Notes: generated from the sequence alone by a model not told the origin. A stretch of 64,000 nt of DNA from Macrostomum hystrix (GCA_950097015.1 CATNEN010000029.1:3987501-4051500), one strand, 5' to 3'; positions 44,621 to 58,782 are shown, counted from the stretch's first letter. Program-made: numbers and translations.

Positions 44621-45270
44621 GAGTATCTTAGACATTAGGGGATTATGTATCTGAAGCCCATAGACATTAGGTGATCATGTATCTGAAGCCCATAGACATT
44701 AGGTAATCAAGTATCTGAAGCCCATAGACATTAGGGGATCATGTATCTGAAGCCCATAGACATTAGGTGATCAAGTATCTGAAGCCCTTAGACCTTAGGG
44801 GATCATGTATCTGAAGCCCATAGACATTAGGGGATCAAGTATCTGAAGCCCATAGACATTAGGTGGTTATGTATCTGAAGCCCATAGACATTAGGTGATC
44901 AAGTATCTGAAGCCCATAGACATTAGGGGATCAAGTATCTGAAGCCCATAGACATTAGGGGATCAAGTATCTGAAGCCCATAGACATTAGGGGATCAAGT
45001 ATCTGAAGCCCATAGACATTAGGGGATCAAGTATCTGAAGCCCATAGACATTAGGGGATCAAGTATCTGAAGCCCACAGACATTAGGGGATCATGTATCT
45101 GAAGCCCATAGACATTAGGGGATCAAGTATCTGAAGCCCATAGACATTAGGGGATCAAGTATCTGAAGCCCATAGACATTAGGTGATCAAGTATCTGAAG
45201 CTCATAGACATTAGGGGATCATGTATCTGAAGCCTATAGACTTCATTCGATTAAGCATCTGAAGCCCTTC
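44621..45270. repeat. Tandem array, 32-bp unit (about 20 copies)
   Basis: The unit reads CATAGACATTAGGGGATCAA followed by GTATCTGAAGCC, with GTGATC and ATCATG variants. Confidence 0.96.
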
Positions 45271-46124
45271 AATTTCAGAAGAATCAGCAGACATTGATTA
45301 GCCTTGGGATGAAAAATAATTGAAAAAAACTTGTCATCAATCAATGATTTCATGACAAGCTGGAATCCCATTTTGGGATCTTGCCTGTTTGGCTGCTCAG
45401 CTGCATAGAGAGACTGTTAGAGGGTGGTGAGGGGGGTGGGTTTAACCGATCGCTCAATCAAACTGATGATCGGGGGGGGAGGAGCCGACACTAAGCGCAG
45501 TTGCAGTCGATGGGTGCAGATGAAGGATCATGAGGGGTTAGGGTTGGAGGCTGAGGGAAGCGGAAGAGCGGAACTAGAAAGAGAAGAGAAGTCCGTCACT
45601 TTGTATAGTTAGTGATGGATGGCTGGCCATGGCCGCTGACATTGAAGGCTTTGCAGTGTCGGAAGCGCCAGCTACACAACACTCTCTCAGGGCAAAAAAA
45701 CTGTTGCTTGGACTAAACTTGACGGACGAAAAATGCAAAACTGAAGAAGAATAAAGAAACTTTGCCGCCAGAAGGTGGTGGTGGGAAGTTTGTCGGATCT
45801 GGGGTGGATGACGGTCTGGCCTGTCAGTCGTTTTTTGTATGCCCAAAGCGCATAGAGCCTTCTGCATGATGACCGACAACAGGGGTACACGGGCTCATTC
45901 ATCATTTCCCAGGACCCGGCACTGCCTGCCGCCTCCGCTGCAGCGCGATGCAGTCCGCTGCATGCTTGAGCCCGATCAATCAGTCAGGATCCGTCCAAGC
46001 CGCTGACAGACAGACAGACAGTCAGTCAGCCCGTCAGACTGTCGCACACACAGGCAAACACACACACACACAGTTGCACGCATCAACGACCCTTATTTTA
46101 CGAGGACTTTACTGCACTCACCAA
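45271..46124. other. Unique spacer with CA-rich microsatellite
   Basis: Contains (CAGA)n-like and (CA)n tracts near 46008-46072. No gene is supported; frames at 45424-45612 and 45574-45879 lack domains. Confidence 0.35.
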
Positions 46125-46850
46125 CCAAGCTCACCCCCATTTACCTCAAATCCCCAAAAGATTCCAAAACCGAATCCCGACTATAATCCCTAAAAGATCC
46201 CAAACTCAAATCTACAATGAAATCCCGATTGAACATACGAAAAAGATCCCAAACTCAAATCTACAATGAAATCCCAACTAGAATTCCCTAAAAGATCCTA
46301 AACTCAAATCTACAATGAAATCCAGACTAGAAATCCCTAAAAGATCCCAAACTCAAATCTACAATGAAATCCCAACTAGAATTCCCTAAAATATCCCAAA
46401 CTCAAATCTACAATTAAATCCCAACTGAAAATCCCAAAAAGATTCCAAACTCAAATCTACAATGAAATCCCAACTGAAAATCCCAAAAAGATCCCAAACT
46501 CAAATCTACAATGAAATCCCGACTGAAAATCCCAAAAAGATCCTAAACTCAAATCTACAATGAAATCCCGATTGAAAATCCCTAAAATATCCCAAACTCA
46601 AATCTACAATGAAATCCCGATTGAAAATCCCTAAAATATCGCAAACTCAAATCTACAATGAAATCCAGACTAGAAATCCCTAAAAGATTCCAAACTCAAA
46701 TATCCCACGAATCCCTACTAAAATCCCCGAGACATGCCAAAACCAAATATCTAATGAATCCTGGCCAAAATCCCTTAGAGATCCCAAACCCAAATATACC
46801 ATGAATCCATATCCCAATAGGATCCCAATCCCGACTCTCCATAACATTCC
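46125..46850. repeat. Degenerate tandem array, about 48-49-bp unit
   Basis: Units contain CCCAAACTCAAATCTACAAT, GAAATCCC and a variable AACTAGAATTCCCTAAAAGAT or GACTGAAAATCCC part. Both edges decay into ATCCCRA-rich sequence. Confidence 0.92.
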
Positions 46851-47544
46851 AGACTTTCCGACCTCAAATCTCTCTAAAATTTCTGAACTGAAATCTCGTT
46901 AAAATTTAGTAGGTCCGGAAAAGCAAATTTTCAGGTTTTCTGCATAAAACAGAGAGACAACAGACCCAACTATTTGTGTCAGTCCGGAGGGTCCCGCGAC
47001 TATAAATTGCCTTTACGATCCCAAGGCAATTTATAGGCTTAGTCGGCGAGGGGTGCGACAATAAACTGCACAGTGAGTTTAGAGCCCGATAGCACAGGTT
47101 GGGCCATAAATTTTGAGACCCATTCTATATTACGTACGCGTATTACATACACACACCGCATGCTAAAAGCTGTACCCGGGATTTACGAGGCAATAATGCT
47201 ATATACCCCCCCGCCGGCGGCCAAGATAATAAAACTAGCTAATGGCCTAGCGGGGGCGGCACACAGAGAGGGGGGACTAATAAATACTTGAACGCATAAA
47301 AAGCGGCTACAATAAAAATTATTTTATTATTTATTATTCGCTTCCCGATTCCTGTTCCGACAGCACACGCGGTGACCGGGGGGGATGTTGAAATGTCCCG
47401 CAAGTTGTTCCTCACCCCCACCGACATCAGAAATCCTCTTAAATGTTTTCAACAATGTTTGCAAGCTTCATTATAAGAGTTCCAAAATACATGATCGGCA
47501 GTAGGAATGATCTAAATGTAGGTGATCACGCATTTTATCCACCT
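46851..47544. other. Unique spacer with a perfect hairpin
   Basis: Holds the inverted repeat at 47000-47036. A short direct repeat (GGGTnnnGCGAC.ATAAA.TGC) occurs at about 46990 and 47051. No gene is supported. Confidence 0.4.
47000..47036. other. Perfect 14-bp inverted repeat with 9-nt loop
   Basis: CTATAAATTGCCTT at 47000-47013 pairs base for base with AAGGCAATTTATAG at 47023-47036. It is the cleanest hairpin I found in the window and lies in a unique spacer. Confidence 0.85.
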
Positions 47545-49290
47545 GGTAGACACGATAATCCGTCTGCTAGACACGATAATCCGTCTGTTAGACACGATAA
47601 TCCATCTGTTAGACACGATAATCCGTCTGTTAGACACGATAATCCGTCTGTTAGACACGATAATCCGACTGTTAGACACAATAACCCGTCTGTTAGACAC
47701 AATAACCCGTCTGTTAGACACGATAATCCATCTGTTAGACACGAAAATCCGTCTGCTATACATGATTATCCATCTTTTAGAATCGATAATCCATCAGCTA
47801 GACTTATTAATATCTGTTAGATACACACCTACCTGTTACACACAGACCTACTTATCTGTTAGACACAGGCCTAACTACCTGTTGGCACGAATTAACAACC
47901 TGTTAGACACAGACCTACCTACCTGTTAGACACAGGCGTAACTACCTGTTATACACAGACCTACCTACCTGTTGGACGCAGACCTAACTGCCAGTTAGAA
48001 ACAGACATACCGACCGGTTAGACACAGACCTAACTACCTGTTAGAAACAGACATACCGACCGGTTAGACACAGACATACCTGTTAGAAACAGACATACCG
48101 ACCGGTTAGACACAGACCTAACTACCTGTTAGACACAGACCTAACTACCTGTTAGACACAGACCTAACTACCTGTTAGACACAGACATACCGACCGGTTA
48201 GACACAGACCTAACTACCTGTTAGAAACAGACATACCGACCGGTTAGACACAGACCTAACTACCTGTTAGAAACAGACATACCGACCGGTTAGACACAGA
48301 CCTAACTACCTGTTAGAAACAGACATACCGACCGGTTAGACACAGACCTAACTACCTGTTAGAAACAGACATACCGACTGGTTAGACACAGACCTAACTA
48401 CCTGTTAGAAACAGACATACCGACCGGTTAGACACAGACCTAACTACCTGTTAGAAACAGACATACCGACTGGTTAGACACAGACCTAACTACCTGTTAG
48501 AAACAGACATACCGACCGGTTAGACACAGACCTAACTACCTGTTAGACACAGACCTAACTACCTGTTAGACACAGACCTAACTGCCTGTTAGACACAGAC
48601 CTACCTACCTGTTAGACACAGACCTAACTACCTGTTAGACACAGACCTACCGACCTGTTAGACACAGACCTAACTACCTGTTAGAAACAGACATACCGAC
48701 CGGTTAGACACAGACCTAACTACCTGTTAGAAACAGACATACCGACCGGTTAGACACAGACCTAACTACCTGTTAGAAACAGACATACCGACTGGTTAGA
48801 CACAGACCTAACTACCTGTTAGAAACAGACATACCGACTGGTTAGACACAGACCAAACTGCCTGTTAGAAACAGACATACCGACTGGTTAGACACAGACC
48901 TAACTACCTGTTAGAAACAGACATACCGACCGGTTAGACACAGACCAAACTACCTGTTAGAAACAGACATACCGACCGGTTAGACACAGACCTAACTACC
49001 TGTTAGAAACAGACATACCGACCGGTTAGACACAGACCTAACTACCTGTTAGAAACAGACATACCGACCGGTTAGACACAGACCTAACTACCTGTTAGAA
49101 ACAGACATACCGACCGGTTAGACACAGACCAAACTACCTGTTAGAAACAGACATACCGACCGGTTAGACACAGACCTAACTACCTGTTAGAAACAGACAT
49201 ACCGACTGGTTAGACACAGACCAAACTACCTGTTAGACACAAACCTACCTGTTAGACACAGACGCATACCTGTTAGATAGTGACTACTTG
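47545..49290. repeat. Tandem array: 21-bp units passing into 23/46-bp dimer units
   Basis: The left part (47545-47815) has GATAATCCGTCTGTTAGACA plus C. From about 47815 the units become ACAGACCTAACTACCTGTTA plus GAC, alternating with ACAGACATACCGACCGGTTA plus GAC or GAA, so that most of 48000-49240 is a 46-bp dimer repeat. Both parts share CTGTTAGACAC, showing one origin. Confidence 0.95.
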
Positions 49291-50208
49291 TTAAACATAG
49301 CCAGTGTTTGTGTATGCCTGCTTATTAACCGTTTTTAGAGCTTAAAATCATTGCCAGACACCTAACACACACTGTTATGCAGCTGTCAACAAAGGCAATT
49401 ATTATTTCGCAGCGGTGAGGTTCAATATTTGCACCCGAAATACACCCCCGCTGTCTGTCTATTTTCTGTCATCTGTATCTCTGTATTCAAAACCCCGACA
49501 ACAGTTGAGTTTGATATAACCGCGCTTGTCAACAGGAGAAGAAAAATTAGAAATGGACTCCGTTGTCCTGTCACACGCGCACACAGATACAGGGAAGAGA
49601 TACTAGCGTTAAACCGCGTCACAAACCTAAACCGTCTTTCATTTCTGTGACAGGCACAAGAAGCAGACTTTGGGGTCCACTCCACACTAACTGATTAGAC
49701 AGGCATTGCATAGAAAACTTTGAATACTTTGTCAGCATATTCCAACCCCCCCTCCTGTTTAACCAGAAGGGCGGCGGCAATGATCAAAGGAGGCACAGCG
49801 CACAAACAAAATCTTGACTGTGCGAACTGGGTGCGCGCCAACCCCCCCCCTCCCCGCCCAACCAAACCGACAGGACCCGGTTTTCGGGTTTGACAATGAC
49901 AGTTGCAATCAATTTTAAAAAGACAAGCCCGGGCCGTTTAGCCAGAATATAAGAACCATACAAATTGATATATCAATTTCATTCCCACATAAGCTCAATG
50001 ATTTATTAGCATTGTCGATTCTTTCAGTTTGTTTGTTTGCCAGCTCACGATACCAATTTGATTCCCACAGCTCGAGCAATAAAAAATTACAGATTTCTCT
50101 ATGAAACAGACAAATCATAAGGCCTGTCTGTCTATAACACATAGTGGCCGCTGTAGCAAATTTTAATCTGCTAAATTATATCGATAAGCACACATTATTG
50201 CCTACAGC
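49291..50208. other. Unique spacer
   Basis: No gene or element recognised. Contains C-rich runs near 49842. Confidence 0.35.
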
Positions 50209-52108
50209 ACTGTGGTATGCGATTCTCATGTGACTGAGGTATGCGATTCTCATGTAACTGTGGTATGCGATTCTCATGTGACTGAGGTATGCGATTCTCA
50301 TGTGACTGAGGTATGCGATTCTCATGTAACTGTGGTATGCGATTCTCATGTGACTGAGGTATGCGATTCTCATGTGACTGAGGTATACGATTCTCATGTG
50401 ACTGAGGGATACGATTCTCACGGGACTGAGGTATACGATTCTCATGTGACTGAGGTATGCGATTCTCATGTGACTGAGGTATGCGATTCTCATGTGACTG
50501 TGGTATACGATTCTCATGGGACTGAGGTATACGATTCTCATGTGACTGAGGTATACGATTCTCATGTGACTGAGGTATGCGATTCTCATGCGACTGAGGG
50601 ATACGATTCTCACGGGACTGAGGTATGCGATTCTCATGTGACTGTGGTATACGATTCTCATGTGACTGAGGTATACGATTCTCATGTGACTGAGGTATAC
50701 GATTCTCATGTGACTGTGGTATACGATTCTCATGTGACTGAGGTATGCGATTCTCATGCGACTGAGGGATACGATTCTCACGGGACTGAGGTATGCGATT
50801 CTCAAATGACTGAGGGATACGATTCTCATGTGACTGAGGTATACGATTCTCATGTGACTGAGGTATACGATTCTCATGGGACTGAGGTATACGATTCTCA
50901 TGGGACTGAGGTATACGATTCTCATGTGACTGAGGTATACGATTCTCATGGGACTGAGGTATACGATTCTCACGAGACTGAGGTATACGATTTTCACGAG
51001 ACTGAGGTATACGATTCTCATGTGATTGAGTTATGCGATTCTCATGTGACTGAGGTATACGATTCTCATGTGACTGTGGTATGCGATTCTCATGTGACTG
51101 AGGTATACGATTCTCATGTGACTGAGGTATGCGATTCTCATGTGACTGTGGTATACGATTCTCATGTGACTGAGGTATGCGATTCTCATGTGACTGAGGG
51201 ATACGATTCTCACGAGACTGAGGTATGCGATCCTCAAATGACTGAGGTATGCGATTCTCAAATGACTGAGGGATACGATTCTCATGTGACTGAGGTATAC
51301 GATTCTCATGTGACTGAGGTATACGATTCTCACGTGACTGAGGTATACGATTCTCATGTGACTGTGGTATGCGATTCTCATGTGACTGAGTTATACGATT
51401 CTCATGTGACTGAGTTATACGATTCTCATGTGACTGAGGTATACGATTCTCATGTGACTGAGGTATGCGATTCTCATGAGACTGTGGTATGCGATTCTCA
51501 TGTGACTGTGGTATACGATTCTCATGTGACTGAGGGATGCGATTCTCATGTGACTGAGGTATGCGATTCTCATGTGACTGAGGTATACGATTCTCATGTG
51601 ACTGAGGGATGCGATTCTCATGTGACTGAGGTATGCGATTCTCATGTGACTGAGGTATGCGATTCTCATGAGACTGTGGTATGCGATTCTCATGTGACTG
51701 TGGTATACGATTCTCATGTGACTGAGGGATGCGATTCTCATGTGACTGAGGTATGCGATTCTCATGTGACTGCGGTATGCGATTCTCATGTGACTGTGGT
51801 ATGCGATTCTCATGTGACTGTGGTATACGATTCTCATGTGACTGCGGTATGCGATTCTCATGTGACTGAGGTATGCGATTCTCATGTGACTGCGGTATGC
51901 GATTCTCATGTGACTGTGGTATACGATTCTCATGTGACTGCGGTATGCGATTCTCATGTGACTGAGGTATGCGATTCTCATGTGACTGCGGTATGCGATT
52001 CTCATGTGACTGAGGTATGCGATTCTCATGTGACTGTGGTATGCGATTCTCATGTGACTGAGGTATACGATTCTCATGTGACTGCGGTATGCGATTCTCA
52101 TGTGACTA
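50209..52108. repeat. Tandem array, 24-bp unit (about 79 copies), related to the 42.5-kb array
   Basis: The unit reads GATTCTCATGTGACTGAGGT plus ATGC or ATAC. Edge copies (GTGACTGTGGTATGC) are within two or three bases of the GTGACTGTGAGATGC copies at the right edge of the 42.5-kb array, in the same orientation and with the same period. Confidence 0.97.
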
Positions 52109-52680
52109 GGCTAGGCCTTACAAAACACACGCCTAAGTGCCAAGCACAAAATGAGAGTGAATGAGAGGGAAGGAGAGGTACCCTTGTACCGACTAGTCGG
52201 CACTATCGTAGTTGGCATCGCATAATTTTTATTCGCGAGGGTTTACATCAAGCATGATGTTTATCTAGCATTTCATATCACAATCCGAATGCTAGATTAG
52301 TCCGTACTCCGTACCTGCAGCTAGTTTTTGCAATAACAACATCACCAGGCCCTAACTTAACTGTCGATGGTCGGGCGGCTAAATATGCCTTTGATGTTGA
52401 CTGTCTGTACTGTCGCCTAACATGCCGAAAGAGAGATTTCAGATTTCAAATCTGGGCACAAATTTGTGTGCTGCGTGTTTACACATTTGCCAGTATAGAC
52501 ACCAACAATTTTTAACGTGTGTGATCTGATTTATAAACCGACTGCGACAGGGTGAATCATTGCAGGATTTATGGCCACACTTACCTACATGTGTCATGTC
52601 ACCCTCTAACAAAATATAGTACTGAACAGGCGAAGACATTAGATTTGAAACCATATTTGATGCATACCAATACATATGAC
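52109..52680. other. Unique spacer
   Basis: No gene recognised; the minus frame 52439-52714 has no domain. Confidence 0.35.
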
Positions 52681-55600
52681 CACACCCAGACCTAGATCTC
52701 ATCCTGAAACTCACCCAGTCAAAATCCCATCCTGAAACTCACACCCAGACTAAAATCCCATCCTGAAACTCACACCCAGACTAAAATCCCACCCTGAAAC
52801 TCACACCCAGACTAAAATCCCACCCTGAAACTCACACCCAGACTAAAATCCCACCCTGAAACTCCTACCCAGACTAAAATCCCATCCTGAAACTCACACC
52901 CAGACCAAAATCCCATCCTGAAGCTCACACCAGACCAAAATCCCATCCAAAAACTTACACCTAGACCTAGATCTCATGCTGAAACTCACCCAGTCAAAAA
53001 TCCATCCTGAAACTCACACCCAGACTAAAATCCTATCCTGAAGCTCACACCCAGACTAAAATCCCATCCTGAAACTCACACCCAGACTAAAATCTCATCC
53101 TGAAACTCACACCCAGATCAAAATCCTATCCTGAAACTCACACCCAGACTAAAATCCTATCCTGAAACTCACACCCAGACCAAAATCTCATCCTAAGACT
53201 CACACCCAGACCAAAATCTCATCCTAAGACTCACACCCAGACAAATATCCATCCAGAAGCTCACACCCAGACTAAAATCTTATCTTGAAACTCACACCCA
53301 GACTAAAATCCCATCCTGAAACTCACACCCAGACTAAAATCACATCCTAAAGCTCACACCCAGACCAAAATCCCATCCTAAAACTCACACCCAGACTAAA
53401 ATCCCATCCTGAAACTCACACCCAGACTAAAATCTCATCTTGAAGCTCACACCAGACCAAAATCCCAACCAGAAACTTACACCTAGACCTAGATCTCATG
53501 CTGAAACTCACCCAGTCAAAAATCCATCCTGAAACTCACACCCAGACTAAAATCCCTCCCTGAAACTCACACCCAGACTAAAATCCCATCCTGAAGCTCA
53601 CACCCAGACCAAAATCCCTTCCTGAAACTCACACCCAGACTAAAATCCCATCCTGAAACTCACACCCAGACTAAAATCCATCCTGAAACTCACACCCAGT
53701 CAAAAATCCATCCAGAAACTCACACCCAGACTAAAATCCCATCCTGAAACTCACACCCAGACTAAAATCCCATCCTGAAACTCACACCCAGACTAAAATC
53801 CATCCTGAAACTCACACCCAGTGAAAATCCCACCCTGAAACTCACACCCAGACCTAGATCTCATCCTGAAACTCACCCAGTGAAAATCCCACCTGAAACT
53901 CACACCCAGACTAAAATCCCATCCAGAAACTCACACCCAGGCTAAAATCCCATCCTGAAACTCACACCCAGACCAAAATCCCATCCTGAAGCTCACACCA
54001 GACCAAAATCCCATCCAGAAACTTACACCTAGACCTAGATCTCATGCTGAAACTCACCCAGTCAAAAATCCATCCTGAAACTCACACCCAGACTAAAATC
54101 CCATCCTGAAGCTCACACCCAGACTAAAATCCCATCCTGAAACTCACACCCAGACTAAAATCCCATCCTGAAGCTCACACCCAGACTAAAATCCCATCCT
54201 GAAACTCACACCCAGACTAAAATCCCATCCTGAAACTCACACCCAGACCAAAATCCTATCCTGAAGCTCACACCCAGACTAAAATCCCATCGTGAAACTC
54301 ACACCCAGACTAAAATCTCATCCTGAAACTCACACCCAGATCAAAATCCTATCCTGAAACTCACACCCAGACTAAAATCCCATCCTGAAACTCACACCCA
54401 GACCAAAATCTCATCCTAAGACTCACACCCAGACAAATATCCATCCAGAAGCTCACACCCAGACTAAAATCTTATCTTGAAACTCACACCCAGACTAAAA
54501 TCCCATCCTGAAACTCACACCCAGACTAAAATCACATCCTAAAGCTCACACCCAGACCAAAATCCCATCCTAAAACTCACACCCAGACTAAAATCCCATC
54601 CTGAAACTCACACCCAGACTAAAATCTCATCTTGAAGCTCACACCAGACCAAAATCCCAACCAGAAACTTACACCTAGACCTAGATCTCATGCTGAAACT
54701 CACCCAGTCAAAAATCCATCCTGAAACTCACACCCAGACTAAAATCCCTCCCTGAAACTCACACCCAGACTAAAATCTCATCTTGAAGCTCACACCAGAC
54801 CAAAATCCCATCCAGAAACTTACACCTAGACCTAGATCTCATGCTGAAACTCACCCAGTCAAAAATCCATCCTGAAACTCACACCCAGACTAAAATCCCT
54901 CCCTGAAACTCACACCCAGACTAAAATCCCATCCTGAAGCTCACACCCAGACTAAAATCCCATCCTGAAACTCACACCCAGACTAAAATCCCATCCTGAA
55001 ACTCACACCCAGACTAAAATCCCATCCTGAAACTCACACCCAGACTAAAATCCCATCCTGAAACTCACACCCAGACTAAAATCCCATCCTGAAACTCACA
55101 CCCAGACTAAAATCCCATCCTGAAGCTCACACCCAGACCAAAATTCCACCCTGAAACTCACACCCAGAACAAAATCCCATCCTGAAACTCACACCCAGAC
55201 TAAAATCTCATCTTGAAGCTCACACCAGACCAAAATCCCAACCAGAAACTTACACCTAGACCTAGATCTCATGCTGAAACTCACCCAGTCAAAAATCCAT
55301 CCTGAAACTCACACCCAGACTAAAATCCCTCCCTGAAACTCACACCCAGACTAAAATCCCATCCTGAAGCTCACACCCAGACCAAAATCCCTTCCTGAAA
55401 CTCACACCCAGACTAAAATCCCATCCTGAAACTCACACCCAGACTAAAATCCCATCCTGAAACTCACACCCAGACTAAAATCCCATCCTGAAACTCACAC
55501 CCAGACTAAAATCCCATCCTGAAACTCACACCCAGACTAAAATCCCATCCTGAAACTCACACCCAGACTAAAATCCCATCCTGAAACTCACACCCAGACT

Positions 55601-56842
55601 AAAATCCCATCCTGAAGCTCACACCCAGACCAAAATTCCACCCTGAAACTCACACCCAGAACAAAATCCCATCCTGAAACTCACACCCAGACTAAAATCT
55701 CATCCTGAAACTCACACCCAGACTAAAATCCCATCCTGAAACTCACACCCAGACTAAAATCCCATCCTAAAGCTCACACCCAGACAAAAATCCAATCCTG
55801 AAACTCACACCCAGACCAAAATCCCATCCTGAAACTCACACCCAGACTAAAATCTCATCTTGAAGCTCACACCAGACCAAAATCCCATCCAGAAACTTAC
55901 ACCTAGACCTAGATCTCATGCTGAAACTCACCCAGTCAAAAATCCATCCTGAAACTCACACCCAGACTAAAATCCCACCCTGAAACTCACACCCAGACTA
56001 AAATCCCACCCTGAAGCTCACACCCAGACTAAAATCCCATCCTGAAACTCACACCCAGACTAAAATCCCATCCTGAAACTCACACCCAGACTAAAATCCA
56101 TCCTGAAACTCACACCCAGTGAAAATCCCACCCTGAAACTCACACCCAGACCTAGATCTCATCCTGAAACTCACCCAGTGAAAATCCCACCTGAAACTCA
56201 CACCCAGACTAAAATCCCATCCAGAAACTCACACCCAGGCTAAAATCCCATCCTGAAACTCACACCCAGACCAAAATCCCATCCTGAAGCTCACACCAGA
56301 CCAAAATCCCATCCAGAAACTTACACCTAGACCTAGATCTCATGCTGAAACTCACCCAGTCAAAAATCCATCCTGAAACTCACACCCAGACTAAAATCCC
56401 ATCCTGAAGCTCACACCCAGACTAAAATCCCATCCTGAAACTCACACCCAGACTAAAATCCCATCCTGAAGCTCACACCCAGACTAAAATCCCATCCTGA
56501 AACTCACACCCAGACTAAAATCCCATCCTGAAACTCACACCCAGACCAAAATCTCATCCTGAGACTCACACCCAGACCAAAATCCCACCCTGAAACTCAC
56601 ACCCAGACCAAAATCTCATCCTGAGACTCACACCCAGACCAAAATCCCACCCTGAAACTCACACCCAGACCAAAATCCCATCCTGAAACTCACACCCAGA
56701 CCAAAATCCCACCCTGAAACTCACACCCAGACCAAAATCCCACCCTGAAACTCACACCCAGACTAAAATCCCATCCTGAAACTCACACCCAGACCAAAAT
56801 CCCATCCTGAAACCCATACATAGACCCAAATATCAGGCTGAA
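52681..56842. repeat. Largest tandem array, 31-bp unit (about 134 copies)
   Basis: The unit reads CCCAGACTAAAATCCCATCC followed by TGAAACTCACA. A distinctive variant block (ACTTACACCTAGACCTAG) occurs eight times, at 52961, 53483, 54029, 54675, 54826, 55256, 55903 and 56327. Rare variants recur 1192 bp apart (ACAAATAT at 53241 and 54433) and 2298 bp apart (GTGAAAATCC at 53821 and 56119), showing large internal block duplications. Confidence 0.98.
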
Positions 56843-57307
56843 GTGTCACGAAATAAACAGAGTAAAATAAAATCTACAATTAGATTTTCAATTCCCGTTC
56901 ATTTTCAAAGTGGCTGCTGAGTAACGCCACTTTGGCTGTTAAGTGTTAACAAACATGAGTCAGCTACTCAACATCAAAGAGACTGCGGCATATGTGAATT
57001 TTCGTCAAGAGCTTAAATACATGCAAAAATCAATTCAAACACCAGTTTGCTTTGCACGCTCGTAATTGCTATCACGGAATTTAAGTTGCCAGCGAATGCT
57101 TTTAAATTTCCCCGTTATTTACCGAGATCTTGCATTCCTAGAAAAGGCTGCTTCCGCCTAAGGACCTGGAGGACTATCCCAAGCAGCAACACGCATGTGA
57201 TTGTGAAGTATTCTCTTGGCTTTATACAGCTCAATCACACGAGACTTGGCTTACCTTTTGGATGAAGTAAAAAAGGCAGAACAGTGTACTTTTCTATATC
57301 TACCTAT
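56843..57307. other. Unique spacer
   Basis: No gene recognised. The frame 57047-57265 is weakly protein-like but has no identifiable motif. Confidence 0.3.
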
Positions 57308-58044
57308 CTAGCCCCCTCACTTCCATCTAGTCTTCCTTCCATCTAGTCTCGCTCACTTCAATCTAGTCTCCCTCACTTCACTCTAGCCTCGCTCACTTCC
57401 ATCTAGTATTCCTTCCATCTAGTCTCGCTCACTTCAATCTAGTCTCCCTCACTTCACTCTAGTCTCCCTCACTTCAATCTAGTCTCCCTCACTTCAATCT
57501 AGTCTCCCTCACTTCACTCTAGTCTCCCTCACTTCACTCTAGTCTCCCTCACTTCAATCTAGTCTCCCTCACTTCAATCTAGTCTCCCTCACTTCACTCT
57601 AGCCTCGCTCACTTCCATCTAGTCTCGCTCACTTCCATCTAGTCTCGCTCACTTCCATCTAGTCTACCTCACTTCCATCTAGTCTACCTCACTTCACTCT
57701 AGCCTCGCTCACTTCCATCTAGTCTCCCTGACTTCCATCTAGTCTACCTCACTTCCATTTAGTCTACCTCACTTCCATCTAGTCTAACTCACTTCCATCT
57801 AGTCGTCCTCACTTCCATCTAGTCTACCTGACTTCTATCTAGTCTAACTCACTTCCATCTAGTCTACCTCACTTCCATCTAGTCTCCCACACTTCCATCT
57901 AGTCTCCCACACTTCCATCTAGTCTAACTCACTTCCATCTAGTCTCCCTCACTTCCATCTAGTCTTCCTCACTTCCATCTAGTCTTCCGTAGTTTTTTTC
58001 TAGCCTCCCCTTACTTTATCTAGTCTCACCCAATTCCATCTAGT
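57308..58044. repeat. Tandem array, 20-bp unit (about 37 copies)
   Basis: The unit reads CTAGTCTCCCTCACTTCCAT with CGCTC, TACCTC and CACTCT variants. The first and last copies decay into similar CTAG-containing sequence. Confidence 0.96.
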
Positions 58045-58782
58045 TGACTACTTCTAGATGAAAAAAAACTAGTTTCAGCTAACAAAGAAGAAAATTAATT
58101 GATAACAATTTGTCCTGTCCCGAACGCATTGATGAAGCCGCAACTATATTAAATATAGTTTAAATACTAAATACTAAATACTGTATTAAATACTAATACA
58201 TAATTAGGAAGTGCATCTCGAAGACTGGAAGGTTGTATAATAAAGCGTTTAACGGAAGTGGGAGGAGCCACCAATTTAGCGGAAGTGCTCCAAGCGTTAC
58301 AGTACTGTCATGTTTGCTAAATGACAATGACACAACACTGCCTTCATTGAATGCTAAGCGTCAGCGGCGTACACTAATGCATAATGCATGAGCAGATTTT
58401 GTGAAGTAATTCACAGCTTTAAAGAGAAGGATGCAGGGGTCGGTGGTGAGACTGATGGATCCCACCCACTTATACCTGTCAACCTTTATAGGTGTCAATA
58501 AAGTTAAAGACATTTTTAAGTGTCTTGCCACACTTTACTATATATGCTGAGCTACGCATAACTGTGTGGATATTAGTGTGCGGATGAAATGAAGCTGTCA
58601 GCTTTCATAGCTTTGATTGACAGGTGGGGTTAGAAGGGGAATGAGCTTTGCTAGTGACTTTCTAGATTTAGAAATAATCTGTGCCATACAGGGATTAGGG
58701 ACCAAGAAAGCAATGAGACAGCTGCAATGATGGTACAGCATATCAAGTGCGTCATCTTGAACGCAATCTCATACTTTAAAGT
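58045..58782. other. Unique spacer
   Basis: No gene or element recognised. Confidence 0.35.

Noticed and set aside
50176-52164. Forward frame of 650 codons (TEVCDSHV repeat)
   Set aside because: Same reason: it is the 24-bp array, and base differences between units are not biased to silent positions in this frame as far as I can see.
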